A DNA stretch of 64,000 nucleotides, taken from Carya illinoinensis. Taxonomy: Eukaryota; Streptophyta; Magnoliopsida; Fagales; Juglandaceae. The stretch spans positions 31,053,385 to 31,117,384 of the forward strand of contig NC_056759.1 in NCBI RefSeq assembly GCF_018687715.1. Direction: 5' to 3'. Position numbers and translations under genes: made by a program. A model generated the notes under the pieces. That model was not told where the DNA came from. It ran no database searches and saw only the letters and a list, made by a program, of their open reading frames with translations. Positions 1 to 12,100 of this stretch are shown piece by piece. Positions within the stretch are counted from its first letter, which is position 1. Every line of letters begins with the position of its first letter.

Positions 1-1375
1 CCCGGTTTTTAATTGCCACTTTTCTGGTCCTTATTCCAAAAGTGGAAAACCCGACTAGCTTGGATAAATTCCGCCTTATTATTTTATGTACGATGTTCTA
101 AAAGATATGTTCTAAGATTTGGGTTAACCGATTCTCTCTGTTGTTAACCAAAATTATATCTCCTAAACAAGGAGCTTTCGTCTCGGGCCATAGTAGTTTT
201 GAAAATATCATTCGGACTCAAGAGATGATTCATGCTATTAATAAGCCATCCTATGGTGGGAATGTAGTGATGAAGATTGATATGGCCAAGGCCTACGATA
301 GTGTTGATTGGGATTTTCTTCTGCATATTGTGAGATTGTTTGGTTTCTCAAAATTTTTTTGTTCGCTTATTAGGCAATGCGTTACTTCTCCTTGGTTTTC
401 AATGGTTATGAATAGCATCCCTAAGGGTTTTTTTAAAGGTGGTAGAGGATTGCCGCAAGGGAACCCTATTTTGCCTTATCTATTTATTTTAGTAGAAGAA
501 ATCCTTACTAGAAGGATAAAAAAGCAGGTGGAATTGGGCAAAATTGTGTCGTTTTATCATCCAAGAGGTACTCCGATTATTTCACACATGCTCTATACTG
601 ATGATATTGTATTATTTTCAAATGAAAGTAACGCATCATTGAGGACTATTATGAATGTGCTTAAGACCTATGAAGATTGGTCAAGACAAGTGGTGAATAA
701 AAGTAAGTCATCCATATTTTTTTCGAAACATAATAGTTTGTCTCGACAACCTAGATTAATTCGTAACACTGGCTTCACAAAAGGTTGTTTCTCGTTCTCG
801 TACTTGGGAGTACCTATTGTTACTGGAAGGTTGTTGAACGTACATTTTGAGGGCATGTTGAATAAAATTCATTCTCGACTAGAGTTGGCAGACGAGACTC
901 TTATCTAGCAGGGCTCGGCTTTTGCTTTTAAAACATGTACTGCAGAGCATCCCCGTTCATTCCCTCCAAATTTTGCAGATACCTAAAGCTGTTCTTGAGA
1001 AAATTAAAAGACTTATGAGCACATCTTTCTAGGGAGTGAAGGACAATAAGGGGAAGAAAAAATGGTGTGCCTGGAAAAAGATTTGCAAGCCAATTTCGGA
1101 AGGTGGTTGGGGGATACGTGAATTGCATGAGCTATAAAAGTCTTTACACATGAAATTGGCTTGGAATTTACTTCAAGGCTCATCCCTATGGTCTAAATTC
1201 TTTATTGGTAAATATGTGGGTGAAAAGCATATTTCGGTGATCTCTTCTCACAAAGGCACGAATTTTTGGAAGCTCATATTGAAGAATATTCCTTTGGTGC
1301 AGGCGAACTTGAAATGGAAGGTACGTGATGGAAAACATTTCTTTTTGGCAAGACCACTAGTTTGGTAATGCAACC
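1..1375 (+). pseudogene. LINE (L1-type) reverse transcriptase, 5' half of an interrupted copy
   Basis: The longest open part (141-908, 255 codons) carries non-LTR reverse transcriptase motifs: the GAFVSG block, KIDMAKAYDSVDW and LPQGNP. The YxDD active-site box appears as YTDDIVLF. The coding similarity already runs at base 1, so the element starts before the window. An in-frame TAA at 99-101 and stops and frameshifts after 908 show that it is dead. From about 930 to 1370 the C-terminal region before the zinc-binding domain can be followed across frames (for example NLKWKVRDG). The zinc-binding and RNase H parts of what is probably the same copy resume at about 3850, after an unrelated block. 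Confidence 0.88.
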
Positions 1376-1394
1376 TTGTGTGATGTGGTGTGAT

Positions 1395-1800
1395 TGTAAG
1401 ATTATGGAGCTTGGTTTTGACAGATGTAAAGGCACTAGACAGATTGTTCGCTCAGTTGTGGCTCGAGCGAATCTCAGTTTGCTCTAAGTGTACATGAGTG
1501 CAAACTCATGGACTCGAGCGAAAGAAAAATCCTAGGGAGTTGAGATTGTGCAGTTGAGCACTAGTAAATCTCCTCTGAAGAAAATCCCTTGAAAGTTTTG
1601 TGGATGTAGACGATGCTGATGCATTTGAAGATGCAATTGGAGAAGCATCTGGACATCCATTTGAAGACGTACCTACAGATGCATTTGATAGCGGAAATCT
1701 TTCATGGCTAACAAGCATTCCAATTAGGGAATGCAATCATTTGAAGGATGCAATCGTTTGTAGCATCCTAGTATAGCACACTTGGATGGAGGGGGTGATT
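1395..1800 (+). other. Unassigned repeat-derived DNA ending in a purine-rich tract
   Basis: No credible gene. The stretch contains repeated CTCGAGCGAA words and repeated GATGCA/ATTTGAAGA words at 1610-1760. It ends in a purine-rich run (about 1782-1797) immediately before a TGTTGG. That pattern resembles a polypurine tract next to the start of an LTR, but no partner LTR is visible. It sits between the two halves of a LINE, so it probably belongs to the inserted element. Confidence 0.35.
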
Positions 1801-2105
1801 GTTGGAAACCCCCCAAGTGTGAATTGAATGGCTTAGATCTAACCCAAAATCGATCTGTGACTTTTGGACGGTTCAAATCAGTCTTCTGCTACAGTGGCAC
1901 GTGGGAGAGTGTATCCCACACGTCTTCTTCCTCCAGCAGCAATTGGGGGCGCGTGGGCACATGTTTCCCACTCGTCTTCTTCTTCTGATGCTATTTAAGC
2001 GTGTCTGTGCACTCTCCAACTTCTAGGGGCGCGTACAGGCTCCTTCGGCATCCATTTTTTATGCCGTTTACAGCAACAAATTTTTCTTAACGCGATGAAC
2101 ATAAT
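1800..2105 (+). mobile_element. LTR-like start of a decayed copia-type element
   Basis: Begins TGTTGGAAACC just after a purine-rich tract. It holds a TATA-like TATTTAAG near 1990, followed by a GC-richer stretch, as in the promoter part of an LTR. Weak similarity to copia gag appears downstream at about 3480-3800, on the expected side of an LTR. The downstream LTR edge and a clear primer-binding site were not found, so the call rests on layout. Confidence 0.4.
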
Positions 2106-3215
2106 TGTGTGATCAAAAATTACTTTCGATCTGAACTATTCATGAGTTGCGGATCATTTTGGGATTGATCTATGCCATTTGGAGTTCAGCAATGATCAAA
2201 TAGTGATGACAAACTATTTGAATCATTCCGAACTCATCTGTACGGTGGAAATGTTGAGATTCGCCATAGGTACATTCGATCTCAACTATTCAGAGTTGCA
2301 GATCATTTTGGGCTTAATCTACGACAGTTGGAGTTCAATTACGATGATCAAATAGTGTTGAAAAACTATTTAGATCATTCCAGACTCATCTGTATGGTGG
2401 GAATGTTGAGATTCGCCATCGGTACTTTTGATCTAAACTGTTCAGAGTTGTCGATCATTTTGGGCTTGATCTACGCCAGTTGGAGTTCAATTGCGATGAT
2501 CAAATAGTGCTGAAAATCTATTTGGATCATTCCGGAATCATCGGTACGGTGGGAATGTTGAGATTCACCATTGGTACCTTCAATCTGAACTGTTCAGAGT
2601 TGCAGATCATTTCGGGCTTGATTTACGCCAGTTGGAGTTCAATTACGATGATCAAATAGTACTGAAAAACTATTTGGAGCATTCCAGACTCATTGGTACA
2701 GTGGGAATGTTGAGATTCACCATCTGTACCTTTGATCTGAACTGTTTAGAGTTGCAGATCATTTTGGTCTTAATCTATGCCGGTTGGAGTTCAATTGCGA
2801 TAATCAAATAGTGCTGAAAAACTATTTGGATCATTCCGGACTCATCGATATGGTGAGAATGTTGAGATTTACCGTCGGTACCTTCGATTTAAACTGTTCA
2901 GAGTTACAGATCATTTTGAGCTAGATCTACGCCAATTAGAGTTCATTTGTGATAATCAAATAGTGCTGGCAAACTATGTGAATCATTTCGGACTCATCCG
3001 TATGGTGGAAATGTTGAGATTCATCATCGGTACTTTCGATCTGAACCGTCCACAAGTTGCAGATCATTTTGGGCTAGATCTACACCAGTTGGAGTTCAAT
3101 TGCGATGATCAAATAGTATTGACAAATTATTTGGATCATTCTAGACTCATCTGTACGGTGGGAATGTTGAGATTCACCATCGATACTAATAATCTGGACC
3201 GTTCATACTTCAAAT
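2106..3215 (+). repeat. 152-bp tandem repeat array, about 7 units
   Basis: The word GTTGCAGATCATTTT (with variants) recurs at 2146, 2295, 2447, 2599, 2751, 2903 and 3056. Successive spacings are 149, 152, 152, 152, 152 and 153 bases. Each unit also repeats GCCAGTTGGAGTTCA, GATGATCAAATAGTG, GGATCATTCC and GTGGGAATGTTGAGATTCACC. The units differ by scattered substitutions, so the array is not very recent. The period is not a multiple of three, so the open frames across it are not evidence of coding. The block lies between an LTR-like start and gag-like debris. Confidence 0.92.
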
Positions 3216-3400
3216 CAGTTTTTGGCTTGATCGCAGCCAGTTGGAGTCGTGACGGACTCATTTGTTTTGGATTTGATCTCAGCCAGTTGGAGTCGTACCA
3301 GACTCATTGGTTTTAGGCTTGAAGTCAGCCAGTTGGAGTCCAATGTTGCCGGACTCAATTCGTTTGGCATTGATTTATGCCAGTTGGGATCGTGAAGTTT
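3216..3400 (+). repeat. Short-period tandem repeat (about 46-52 bp) bordering the 152-bp array
   Basis: The phrase GCCAGTTGGAGTC followed by a variable spacer and GGACTCATT recurs about four times (near 3236, 3282, 3328 and 3379). The period is roughly 46-52 bases. It shares the GCCAGTTGGAGT core with the 152-bp unit, so it looks like a shortened, re-amplified derivative at the array edge. Confidence 0.75.
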
Positions 3401-3427
3401 GAGAAGCAAACTTCAGATCATTAGACG

Positions 3428-3840
3428 ATGCTGATTAACTTGTTATATCAGCAGGTTTTGGTAGTCATACAACTCATGGAGCATAATGTTATTAAGAGGA
3501 GAACCGCAACAGATCTCATTGTGGAATTCTTTGAAAAACCAGTTGCAAGTAACAAAGTGCAAATAAAGAAACAGTTCAACTTCAGAAAATGCAAAAGGTA
3601 CTATTGTTGCCTAATAGTATTTGGTGTTGTGGTCAAAAAGTTAGGAGTTCATGAGAATAACTATGAGTAATTCTGCAAAGAAAACAAAGTTGAAGTTTTT
3701 TAATGTAAGAGATCTTATCCTAGATGAAGAGATGCGCAGAAGAGATTCTGGCGAAATCTCAAGTTTGTTGGTCCTGAATGTTGATAGTAAGGCCATAGGC
3801 GTAACATGATGATCAGCAGATAACGGAACCTCCACATCTA
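3428..3840 (+). pseudogene. Copia-type gag remnant
   Basis: Two short stretches resemble copia gag (UBN2 family). One reads FEKPVASNKVQIKKQFN (around 3530-3580). The other reads VRDLILDEEMRRRDSGEIS (around 3705-3765). They are separated and truncated, with no zinc knuckle, protease or pol following. This supports the block at about 1.8-3.8 kb being the remains of an LTR retrotransposon. Confidence 0.5.
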
Positions 3841-3849
3841 ACATTGGAG

Positions 3850-5316
3850 GATTGTAGGCTGGTATGGGCTGGAATGTGGAGTTGTTTAATCATCTTATGG
3901 GGCATGATAAAACAGAAGAGATGATTGAACAATTGGGAAGGATAAAAGTTGGGAATGATTTGCTAATATGGTTACCAAACTTGGATGGAAAATTCTCGAC
4001 AAGTAGTGCCTAGAATTGTGTAAGAACTACTGCTCCTGGTTTTTCGTGGGCAAAATGGGTGTGGCACTCTGCTCTTCCAAAGAAACTTTCAGTGGTTATG
4101 TGGAACGCCATTCACGAGTGTTTGCCTCTGGATGACAGGATTAGAAGGGTGGGCATTCCTATAGTGTCTAGATGCGACTGTTGCTTTGTACATGAATATG
4201 AAGACCTCGATCATGTTCTTACGAGTGGTGAATTTGTAGAAGCAATTTAGCGCATATGCTCTCGCGCTATCGGTATGCTGTATATGGAAGGTAGAAGATG
4301 GAAAGAGAGGGTGGAATGTTGGCATCGACAGGCTCAAAATTCTTCAAAACCTGGTTAGCTTCTGGGCATTTTACCATCTATAATCACATGGAGGCTATGG
4401 TATCGACCATGCAAGGCGAGGATGGAGGGAGTGGAGGAATCATTGCAGCAGATATGGGCTTCAATCAAATATTGGTTAGCATGGACTGCTATTAAACTAA
4501 AGGAAGTAATTTCTATTAGTCGACGAGACAAAGAGATTTTAAGGTGCTTTAATTTACCTATCACAAAAACTAGAGAATTTGTTGTAAAGATGGTGCAGTG
4601 GAGATGTCCAAAAGTGGGATGGGTAAATTTAAATATGGATGGATGTTCGCTAGGGAACTCAGGTCCTTCAAGTGCAAAAAGGGTGATTTGAAATGATAGA
4701 GGGGAGATGTTATGTGGTTTCTCTATTTCTACATGTCATAATTCGAATAATTTTGCAGAGCTAATGGGTTTAATTCATGGCCTTTGGAATAACTGTATGT
4801 TCGGTTGGACGAGAGTTGAGATTGAGTTGGATTCATGGCTTGTGATTCACTGGTTGAAGACGCAAAGATGTAGTCTTTGGTATATGAAGGATTATTGGGA
4901 TGAAATACAAAATAGGTTAGTTGGTCTCAGTTTTTCCATCTCTCATGCTTGCAGAGAAAGTAATGACGCGGCAGATGGTCTAGCAAAAAGAGGAGCCCAA
5001 GGTTGCACTGAATCTTGGTTCTCGGCGTCCTACCTCCCTTCTGTTATTAGGGGAACTATTAGATTGGATAAGGGGGCTTGCCTTATATTCAGAAATGTAG
5101 GAATTCTTGATATAGAAGTTGCGAGGGTATTTGTTTGTATTGGTTTTTGTCATAGGTTGTTTACACTTTTGATTGGATTTATGGCTTCTTCTTTTCTTTT
5201 TCTTTTTTGATTAGTTGATATTGTAACCATAGTTTTCCTCTGTCACAAGTGAGGATTCATTAATAAAGTGCTAGAGGTGCTGCCCTCCTTTTGGCTTAAA
5301 AAAAAAAAAAAAAAAA
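3850..5316 (+). pseudogene. LINE zinc-binding and RNase H half with poly(A) tail
   Basis: From about 3870 the sequence encodes the LINE C-terminal part. A zf-RVT region (4059-4250) has a C-x2-C and later His residues. An RNase H-like domain follows (about 4600-5010), with the NMDG start, an AELMGL acidic position, ELDSW and RESNDAADGLAKRG. Stops and frame changes break it. The 3' end is an A18 run at 5299-5316 after a GCTTA. The first residues continue the LINE domain order exactly where the copy at 1-1375 stops, so the two are probably one LINE split by the 1.4-3.85 kb block. It could also be two separate copies. Confidence 0.82.
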
Positions 5317-6119
5317 CTGGGGGAAGATTGATGTGAAGGTGCAGCTAGAAGGAAAGTATGGCATGAGGAAGAGCCAGACGTGGCGGTGGGTCTAGGTGGA
5401 GCAATTGACATGATGGTGGCTAGGTTTTTCTCATGGCTTCAGTGCTTGGTGGTCTATTCGTTTGTTGCAGAGTTGTCTTGTGGCATAAATATGGCAATAA
5501 CATGGGGTTGGTTTTCATTCTTGTAAGTGGCTTGGTGGGTGCTACGCTGGTGGTTCTAGGTGTATCTCGACGTCATGCAGTTGAGTTAAACGATGGTGGC
5601 TTCGAGTTTGGCTGACTTTATGATGGTGACCAAGTCGTGGAGGAGGTCTCGGTGGTGCAACTAGGTGGAAAGAGTAGTGAATGGAGAAGGGTTGGTTGGC
5701 ATTTGGTGATGGAAAATGCTTTCTGTGATGGCTTTGGGACTGTGGTTGACTAGGCTGGGTGTTGATCGATCTCATCTGTGATAGAAGCATACGAATGAAT
5801 AAGGAGAGAGAGATCATGGAAATTTTGTGAGCGAAACAAGGAGTGAAGTCTAGAGAGAAAGAGGAAGGGTCTTTGGAAGGGTAAGAGGTACTAATGGAAG
5901 TAAATCCAAAAGGAAACAAAGTACGTCCTTTATGCCAAAAGCAAAGGAAGACCGAAGACATATGCACATGGCCTGCAACAGCTATGATCTCTTGGAAGGT
6001 AGCTAACCCATGAAGAAAAATAAGTCGAGAGATACAGAGAGAAGGAATTGGTGTTTTAAGATTTGCTATGATCAAGATTAGTTTTAATGCAAAATGGGTT
6101 GAACTAGTTATAGGATGCA
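5317..6119. other. No recognisable gene
   Basis: About 800 bases with GTGG/GGTGGC-rich plus-strand text. A 192-codon minus-strand frame (6120-5542) has low-complexity His/Ser/Pro composition and no recognisable domain. I see no transposon ends. It may be a repeat-derived spacer between two LINE copies. Confidence 0.5.
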
Positions 6120-8275
6120 TTCATTCTGTATCACATTATATTCTCATCAATGGTACACCACAAGTTTTTTTCAAAGCAACTAGAGGAATAAGGTAGGGTA
6201 ATCTACTATCATGTTACCGTTTTCTTTTATGTTCTAAAACTTTGAGTGCTCTTTTTAATCATGCTAAGGCAACTCGATCAATATCAAGCATTCCAATAGC
6301 TCGAGGCAAACTTACCATTAATCACCTATTTTTTGCAGATAATAGCTTATTGTTTTGTAAAGCCAATTCTTTGGAGTGGAGCAGAATAATTGATCTTCTT
6401 GATACCTATGAAAAATATTTTGGTCAAAGACTCAACAAAGAAAAAACATCCATTCATTTTAGCTCAAACATTAACAATGAAACTAAGAAAATTATTCTGA
6501 GCATAGCAGGTGTTAGAACCTCATCCTTATATGAAAAATATCTTGGCCTACCTACTCTTATTGGTAGATCTTGTACTCTGGATTTCAACAACATCTTGAA
6601 TAGAGTAAGAAGCAAAATTAGTAATTAGAAAACAAGGTTCCCCTCATAAGCTGGCAAGGAAATTCTACCGATGCCTATAATTCAAGCTTTAACCACTTAC
6701 TGCATGGGTGTCTTTAAGCTCCCAAGATCTCTACTCAAAGAAATCAATCATATCATGAATCATTTATGGTGGTGTCAGCAGCAAAATGAGAGGAAGATTC
6801 ATTGGGTCTCTTGGAGTCAAATGGGCAACGCAAAGATAGCAGAAGGTTTGGGCTTTAGAGACTTGGAGTATCTGTCTTGCTTGCAAAACAAGGACGGGAG
6901 CAATTACAAAGACCGGATGCTCTAGCTAACAAGATCTTAAAGCTGAAATAATTCCCTCAATCTTCTTTTTTTGAAGCAAAGCTAGGCTCCAATCCATCCT
7001 TTATTTGGAGAAGCTTCTTGCAACTAAACAACCGGTAGAGGAAGGTGCTATATGGAGAATTGGTAATGGCCAACATAATCTAAGCATTGGAATGTTCCAC
7101 TTCTTGAAGGTATTTTTCCAGGAAAGAAGCTGAGTTATCAAAAGAATCCTCATTAGCATCTCAAGCTATTCCAAACTTATTTTGAGTTGCACTATTATTG
7201 GTCAGTTTTCTATCAAAAGTGCATATCATTTGCAGAAAGATATCTTGGATCTTGCTAAAGGGCAAGCCTCAAACTCGAATCCTCTAAAAGAATCATGGTC
7301 TAAAATCTAGAAGCTCAATATCCCTAATGCAGCTAAAGTTTTTATGTGGAGAGCTTGCTTGGATTCTCTACCTACAAATTTGAATATGTATAAGAAGAAA
7401 TTTGTTGAATCTCCATTATGTCCTATCTGTTTGAGGGAAGCATAATCTTCTATTCATCATATATGGGAGTGTTTTGCAGCCAAGGATGTATGGTGTTATA
7501 TGCTAAGAGGATACAAAAAAATTGGCTTTTCTGCAAGCTGTTTTCTGAATCTTTTTGCAACAATGGTTGATCTATATGAACAAAAACTATTGGAAGAAAT
7601 TGCAGTACCAATAAAGAAGATATGGTAGAGGAGAAATAAACTAATTTTTCATGGCAAGTTTACTCACCCAACAATTGTAATGCATTTCTCCAAACAAATA
7701 AAACAATTGTAATGCAGCAATCAAAACAGTTGCTCATGGAGTTCCAAGAGCTCATAAAGGAGCTGTCAGATTTGACAGAGCTATGGTTAATAGCTACTAC
7801 AGGTGGGAACATCCTCCTTAGGGTGTCTATAATGTGAACTGGGGTGTAGCAATTAATAAGACCTTCGGCAGAGTGGGTATAGGGATAGATCACGAGAGCA
7901 AAATGGTGGCCACAAAAAGAATATAAAGGGATTTGTTTCCTGATTCTCATCTTGCTGAATCCTTTATCCTTGCTATTGAAATTGGCTTAAGATTATACTT
8001 GAAGTGTATAACATTCAAGTCATTAATAGCATCGCTCAATCTGAAATTTTTTACCACAACTCAGGAGTTTTAGTCTTGGATGCAAAACATAAACTTTTAC
8101 ACTTTGATAGCTGGAATGCCCATCACATTAAAAGGGATGCAAATACTGCTGCCCATATTTTAGGAAAAAATGATTTAAAGTTATTAGAGGATATTATTGA
8201 TTTGGAGTAATGTCATTTCCTTCATTTGATAAAGTTTATCAATAAAGCATATTGTTTCTCAAAAAATCAAAAAAG
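6120..8275 (+). pseudogene. Decayed 5'-truncated LINE (RT, zf-RVT, RNase H)
   Basis: Domains can be followed in order across many frameshifts. They are an RT fragment with the degenerate box FADNSLLF and KYLGLPTLIG (6242-6628), the RT C-terminus with YCMGVFKLPRS (6671-6925), zf-RVT (about 7200-7480, ending C-P-I-C and HHIWEC) and RNase H (about 7800-8210, ending KRDANTAAH). The 3' end near 8240-8275 has an AATAAAG signal and a short, impure A-rich tail. Its decay exceeds that of the LINE at 14.25-19.88 kb, so it is older. No target-site duplication was found. Confidence 0.85.
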
Positions 8276-8389
8276 CCCGCTCTGTTAACTGAAAAGACCT
8301 ATTTGCATCTCCTAAAATTCAGAATCTGTACGATTTTTCAGTTTTCTCTCCCAATGTCTTCCGCCATAAATGTATGTATTATTATAACG

Positions 8390-8561
8390 GCAATGCTATA
8401 TACAGTCGTGGAATTGCAAACGTTATACAATCGTTTTGAAAAAGAGTAGAGTCCACAATTAAAAAGTTAGTTTTTTTTCATATGGGTCCCATATTAATTC
8501 ATTTTTTTTAAAGCGACTGCACGCTGCTTGCATAACCACGACTGCAAATATCATTTCTCTT
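8390..8561. mobile_element. MITE, ATACAGTCG family, copy 1
   Basis: About 172 bp with imperfect inverted ends: TGCTATATACAGTCGTGG on the left, matched by the reverse complement of CCACGACTGCAAATATCATT on the right. It shares internal text (CATATGGGTCCCATATTAATTCATTTTT) with copies at 48255 and 55789. The candidate duplication ATTATAACG/CTTATAAAG matches at only 7 of 9 positions. Confidence 0.65.
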
Positions 8562-8628
8562 CTTATAAAGACTATTCGCAGCCCAAGCTATGAGCGATGA
8601 AACAAAGTCCCTATTTATCATTAAAAAG

Positions 8629-8666
<38 letters not shown>

Positions 8667-9187
8667 TAGTGATTTTCGTGTGACATCTAAAATTGAAGAG
8701 AAACTAAATGGTAATTTAAATTTATAGGTCTTTTGAGAATAGAAAATCAAATTGTCTTTTTATTTAAATAGTATGAGAGGATATAAGATGGATATTTAAA
8801 TGATCACAATGAGTGAAGTGAAAGGTTTTTGTTATAATTAAGAGAATAATAAAATTATGGAACCAATAAAATTGTTGATAAAAAAAAAAAATTGAAGACA
8901 GTTAAGAAAATGCTGAGAATGATATAATAAAATTTTAGCAATTATATAGGCACTTCTGGCCCTTTTGGGGTCCCAACATACATCTGAGTTTAGTTAACGA
9001 CATTCCATGTCACAAAGTACAAATTTTCAAAAGGTTTTCCCAATCTGGAGTTTGAAAAAAGGTTAATTGTTGTATCAGATCAGTTTATCAAAACAACCTT
9101 TTTCTAATTTCTTTGAAGCAATGTTCACGATTCAATACATAAATTATGATGCTTGTGTACAAGTGCCATTCCAAATTACAAATGGCT
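8562..9187. other. Intergenic, includes a 35-base A-rich run
   Basis: Nothing gene-like. A long adenine run lies at about 8629-8664. The rest is AT-rich and includes the region downstream of the xylosidase stop codon. Confidence 0.6.
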
Positions 9188-12100
9188 TTAATGAATTTCA
9201 ATTGAAATGAAATGCTCCAAATCTCCTAGCATTAGGATATGGTTACCCAAAGGCAATATCCTTTTTCCATACTCATTTGCGAAGCTAAGATGTTGACAAG
9301 GATCTACTAAGATACTTGTTTGAGTAGATCTGAATGAAGAGGTATGCACACGATCAAATCCAATTAGCTGTTTTTCTGGAGCGCCTTTAAAAACTTTTGG
9401 CACTCTAGAGAACAACATCACAACATGGCTTCCATCCATATCACCCAGGTTGATAACAGAAATATGCGCATAGAAACTTAGTGTATTGCAAGATTCCACC
9501 TCATCAACATGAATAAAATCAAGTCCATCTCTCACCTGGTGCAGTATGTTCTCGCTGGAACCAGCCTTGATTGCTCCCAATAAGCTTATTTTGTTTGGCA
9601 CTGATAAGAGCTTGTGTGTGAAATTGGTGTAGCTTAAGCCTTGTCCAAATCCATAGACCCTATTTCCATTGTAAAATCTGTAGGTTCTTCCTGGATAACC
9701 ACGAGAAGGATCGGCCCTCATGTTCATTTCATTCATGGGTATGCTGGTGAATGCCTCAGGATACCAAGTCACGGGCAATCTTCCACCTGTTATTCACATC
9801 CAGATGTTACAAGAATCCCCACATTAGAAATATTTCAAGTATTTAGGCTCCACACGGCAATGAGAATTGTAATTACTTTTACACAACACTGAAAAATAAA
9901 ACCTTGCTCATAGCATTTAGAGTAGAGTCGTGTCTCCCAATCATGTGAGTGTTGCAGAGAGTGACTCATTTCCACTCAAAATCACTTCTGGCAGTTATAA
10001 CATAAGAGGATAGATTCATAACTTTAGATGCTATGACGAGGATAATTTATAATCATGAGGTGGATACACAACTGCCTATAACAAAAGTACTATTTCTGAT
10101 ACCAACCAGGATTATAGTCTCCAAATATGACTTGAGCAAGTGCTTTTCCTCCCGCTTCACCAGGGTAACCAATCCATATAATGCTTGCAATTCGAGGATC
10201 TTCCTCTGCAAATGATACATCAAGGGGTCCACCACCAGTAAGAACAAGAATTACTGGCTTCTTGCTTGCAGCAGCAACAGAGGATACGAGGGCCATCTGT
10301 TTACCAGGTAAGAGGAGACTATTCCGGTCATGATCTTCACTTTCTTGGGACAAATCCAGCCCAGCAACTACAATAACAAAATCAGCTTCTTTGACAGTAT
10401 GGATTGCTTCATCAAATCCATCATCACAATCACAAGATACATTAAAGCAACCAGCTGCATAGGATGTCTTCTTTATGTATGCTTGGAATCTCTCAAAAAG
10501 GCTCTTTGGGTTGCAAGGAACACCTATACAGTTAATTAATCACTGGAAAAAATTACGTTCAGTTGGCAATAAGAAGGCTATTTTATTTTATGCTATTTCG
10601 TTTCATTTTTATTGCTAAGCATTTTGAATAGCAACAAATTTTATGCATTTGAGAGATGGGATCACCAAAATAAAAGCAGAAGCATTGACTATTTACCAGG
10701 AAAAACAAAAAGAGAAACAGGGGACGGCATGCTGTACTGAAAAAGAAATCGGATCATTTACAACTAATATGAAAGTCCCAAATACTTCATGGTCATTCAC
10801 ATATTCCCCAAAATCCGTAATTGAGTTGTGAAAAACTAAACTAGTTGTATCTAATATGACAACAGTAATGAGCATTAAATCATAAAGCATACCTTGGGAA
10901 TATTTAAATAACTTTATATTAAATCTGACTATAATTCAAAACTTAGATGAATCCATTAACTAAAAAACCATATGGGAAATCATACCTGTGTAGCCACCGC
11001 CTAGTTGGCTGACATTGTTTGCCTTTGGGCCTATAACAGCTAGAGAAGTCACAACTTTTTTATCCAAAGGCAGAAACTTTTTATTATTTTTCAGTAGAAC
11101 AATCCCCTGCCTCGCTGCTTCAAGTGCCAGCTTCTTGTGCTCCGACGTACAGACATCTTTAGGTCCCAATTTTCCGAATTGCCCTTTCCTGGGGTCTCCA
11201 TCAAATAGGCCGAGACGTAGCTGAACCAAGAAAAGATTGTAAAGAGCTCTGTCTATGTCTTGTTCTTGGACCTTCCCACAGCGAATTGCAGAATGTGTAT
11301 GTCGAAGCAAATATGTTCCACAATTAATATCCGTTCCTATAATCAAAACTCAGATTGTAACTTGTTGGTGGGGACAGATCCACTAATTGGATTTATCACA
11401 GATCATTTTCAAAGTAAATGACTTCTTTTTTATGAGCAAGTAAAGTGAAAATTAATAGCTATTAAGACCTGCTTTAAGGACATCAGCAACTGCATCCTCG
11501 GGGGTTTTTGTGAAATTCTGATACTCATAAACAGTGGCCACAGCATCACAGTCTGAGGTGATATATCTGAACTTAATGTCACCAAGGGTTATACTTGTAT
11601 GAGTCTTATGATCAGTGAAGCTCGAATGTTCAATTTTTCTCATTCATATCAAATAATGAGTTCTCAAAGAACTGTTCTTTCTGTAAATGATGTTTCTCCT
11701 ACCATAACTGGAGGGATGTTTTTCGTAATGAAATGATCTGAAGTTCTTGGGAAGAGAGAGGGAGAGAGAGAGAGAGAGAGAGTTCTCAAGAACTTTACCC
11801 GTTGAAACCCCAATCAGTTCGAGCTTTTTGTAAGAGATCCCCTCGAGCGCACGCAGGAACTCCATTAATTGCATTGTAAGAACACATTAAGCAGCTTGCT
11901 TTGCCTTGTTGAATGCAACTACGAAATGGCGGCTGATAAGTGTCCTCCAAATCTTGCTCAGAGACCTACCATCCCAAATGAAACAAGCTAAAGCAAACTA
12001 AACCCAGTTGAAATCGGCTAACATACAATATGAAATTAAGATTAAATCTTACCACAGCGTTGAAGCTATATCTACTGAAATTCCGCCACTTTTCCAAGTC

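Noticed and set aside
2963..3316. 117-codon plus-strand frame across the tandem array
   Set aside because: The unit length of 152-153 bases is not a multiple of three and the frame is not preserved between units, so it is a by-product of the repeat.
5542..6120. 192-codon minus-strand frame
   Set aside because: His/Ser/Pro-rich, no recognisable domain or conserved motif, between two decayed LINEs.
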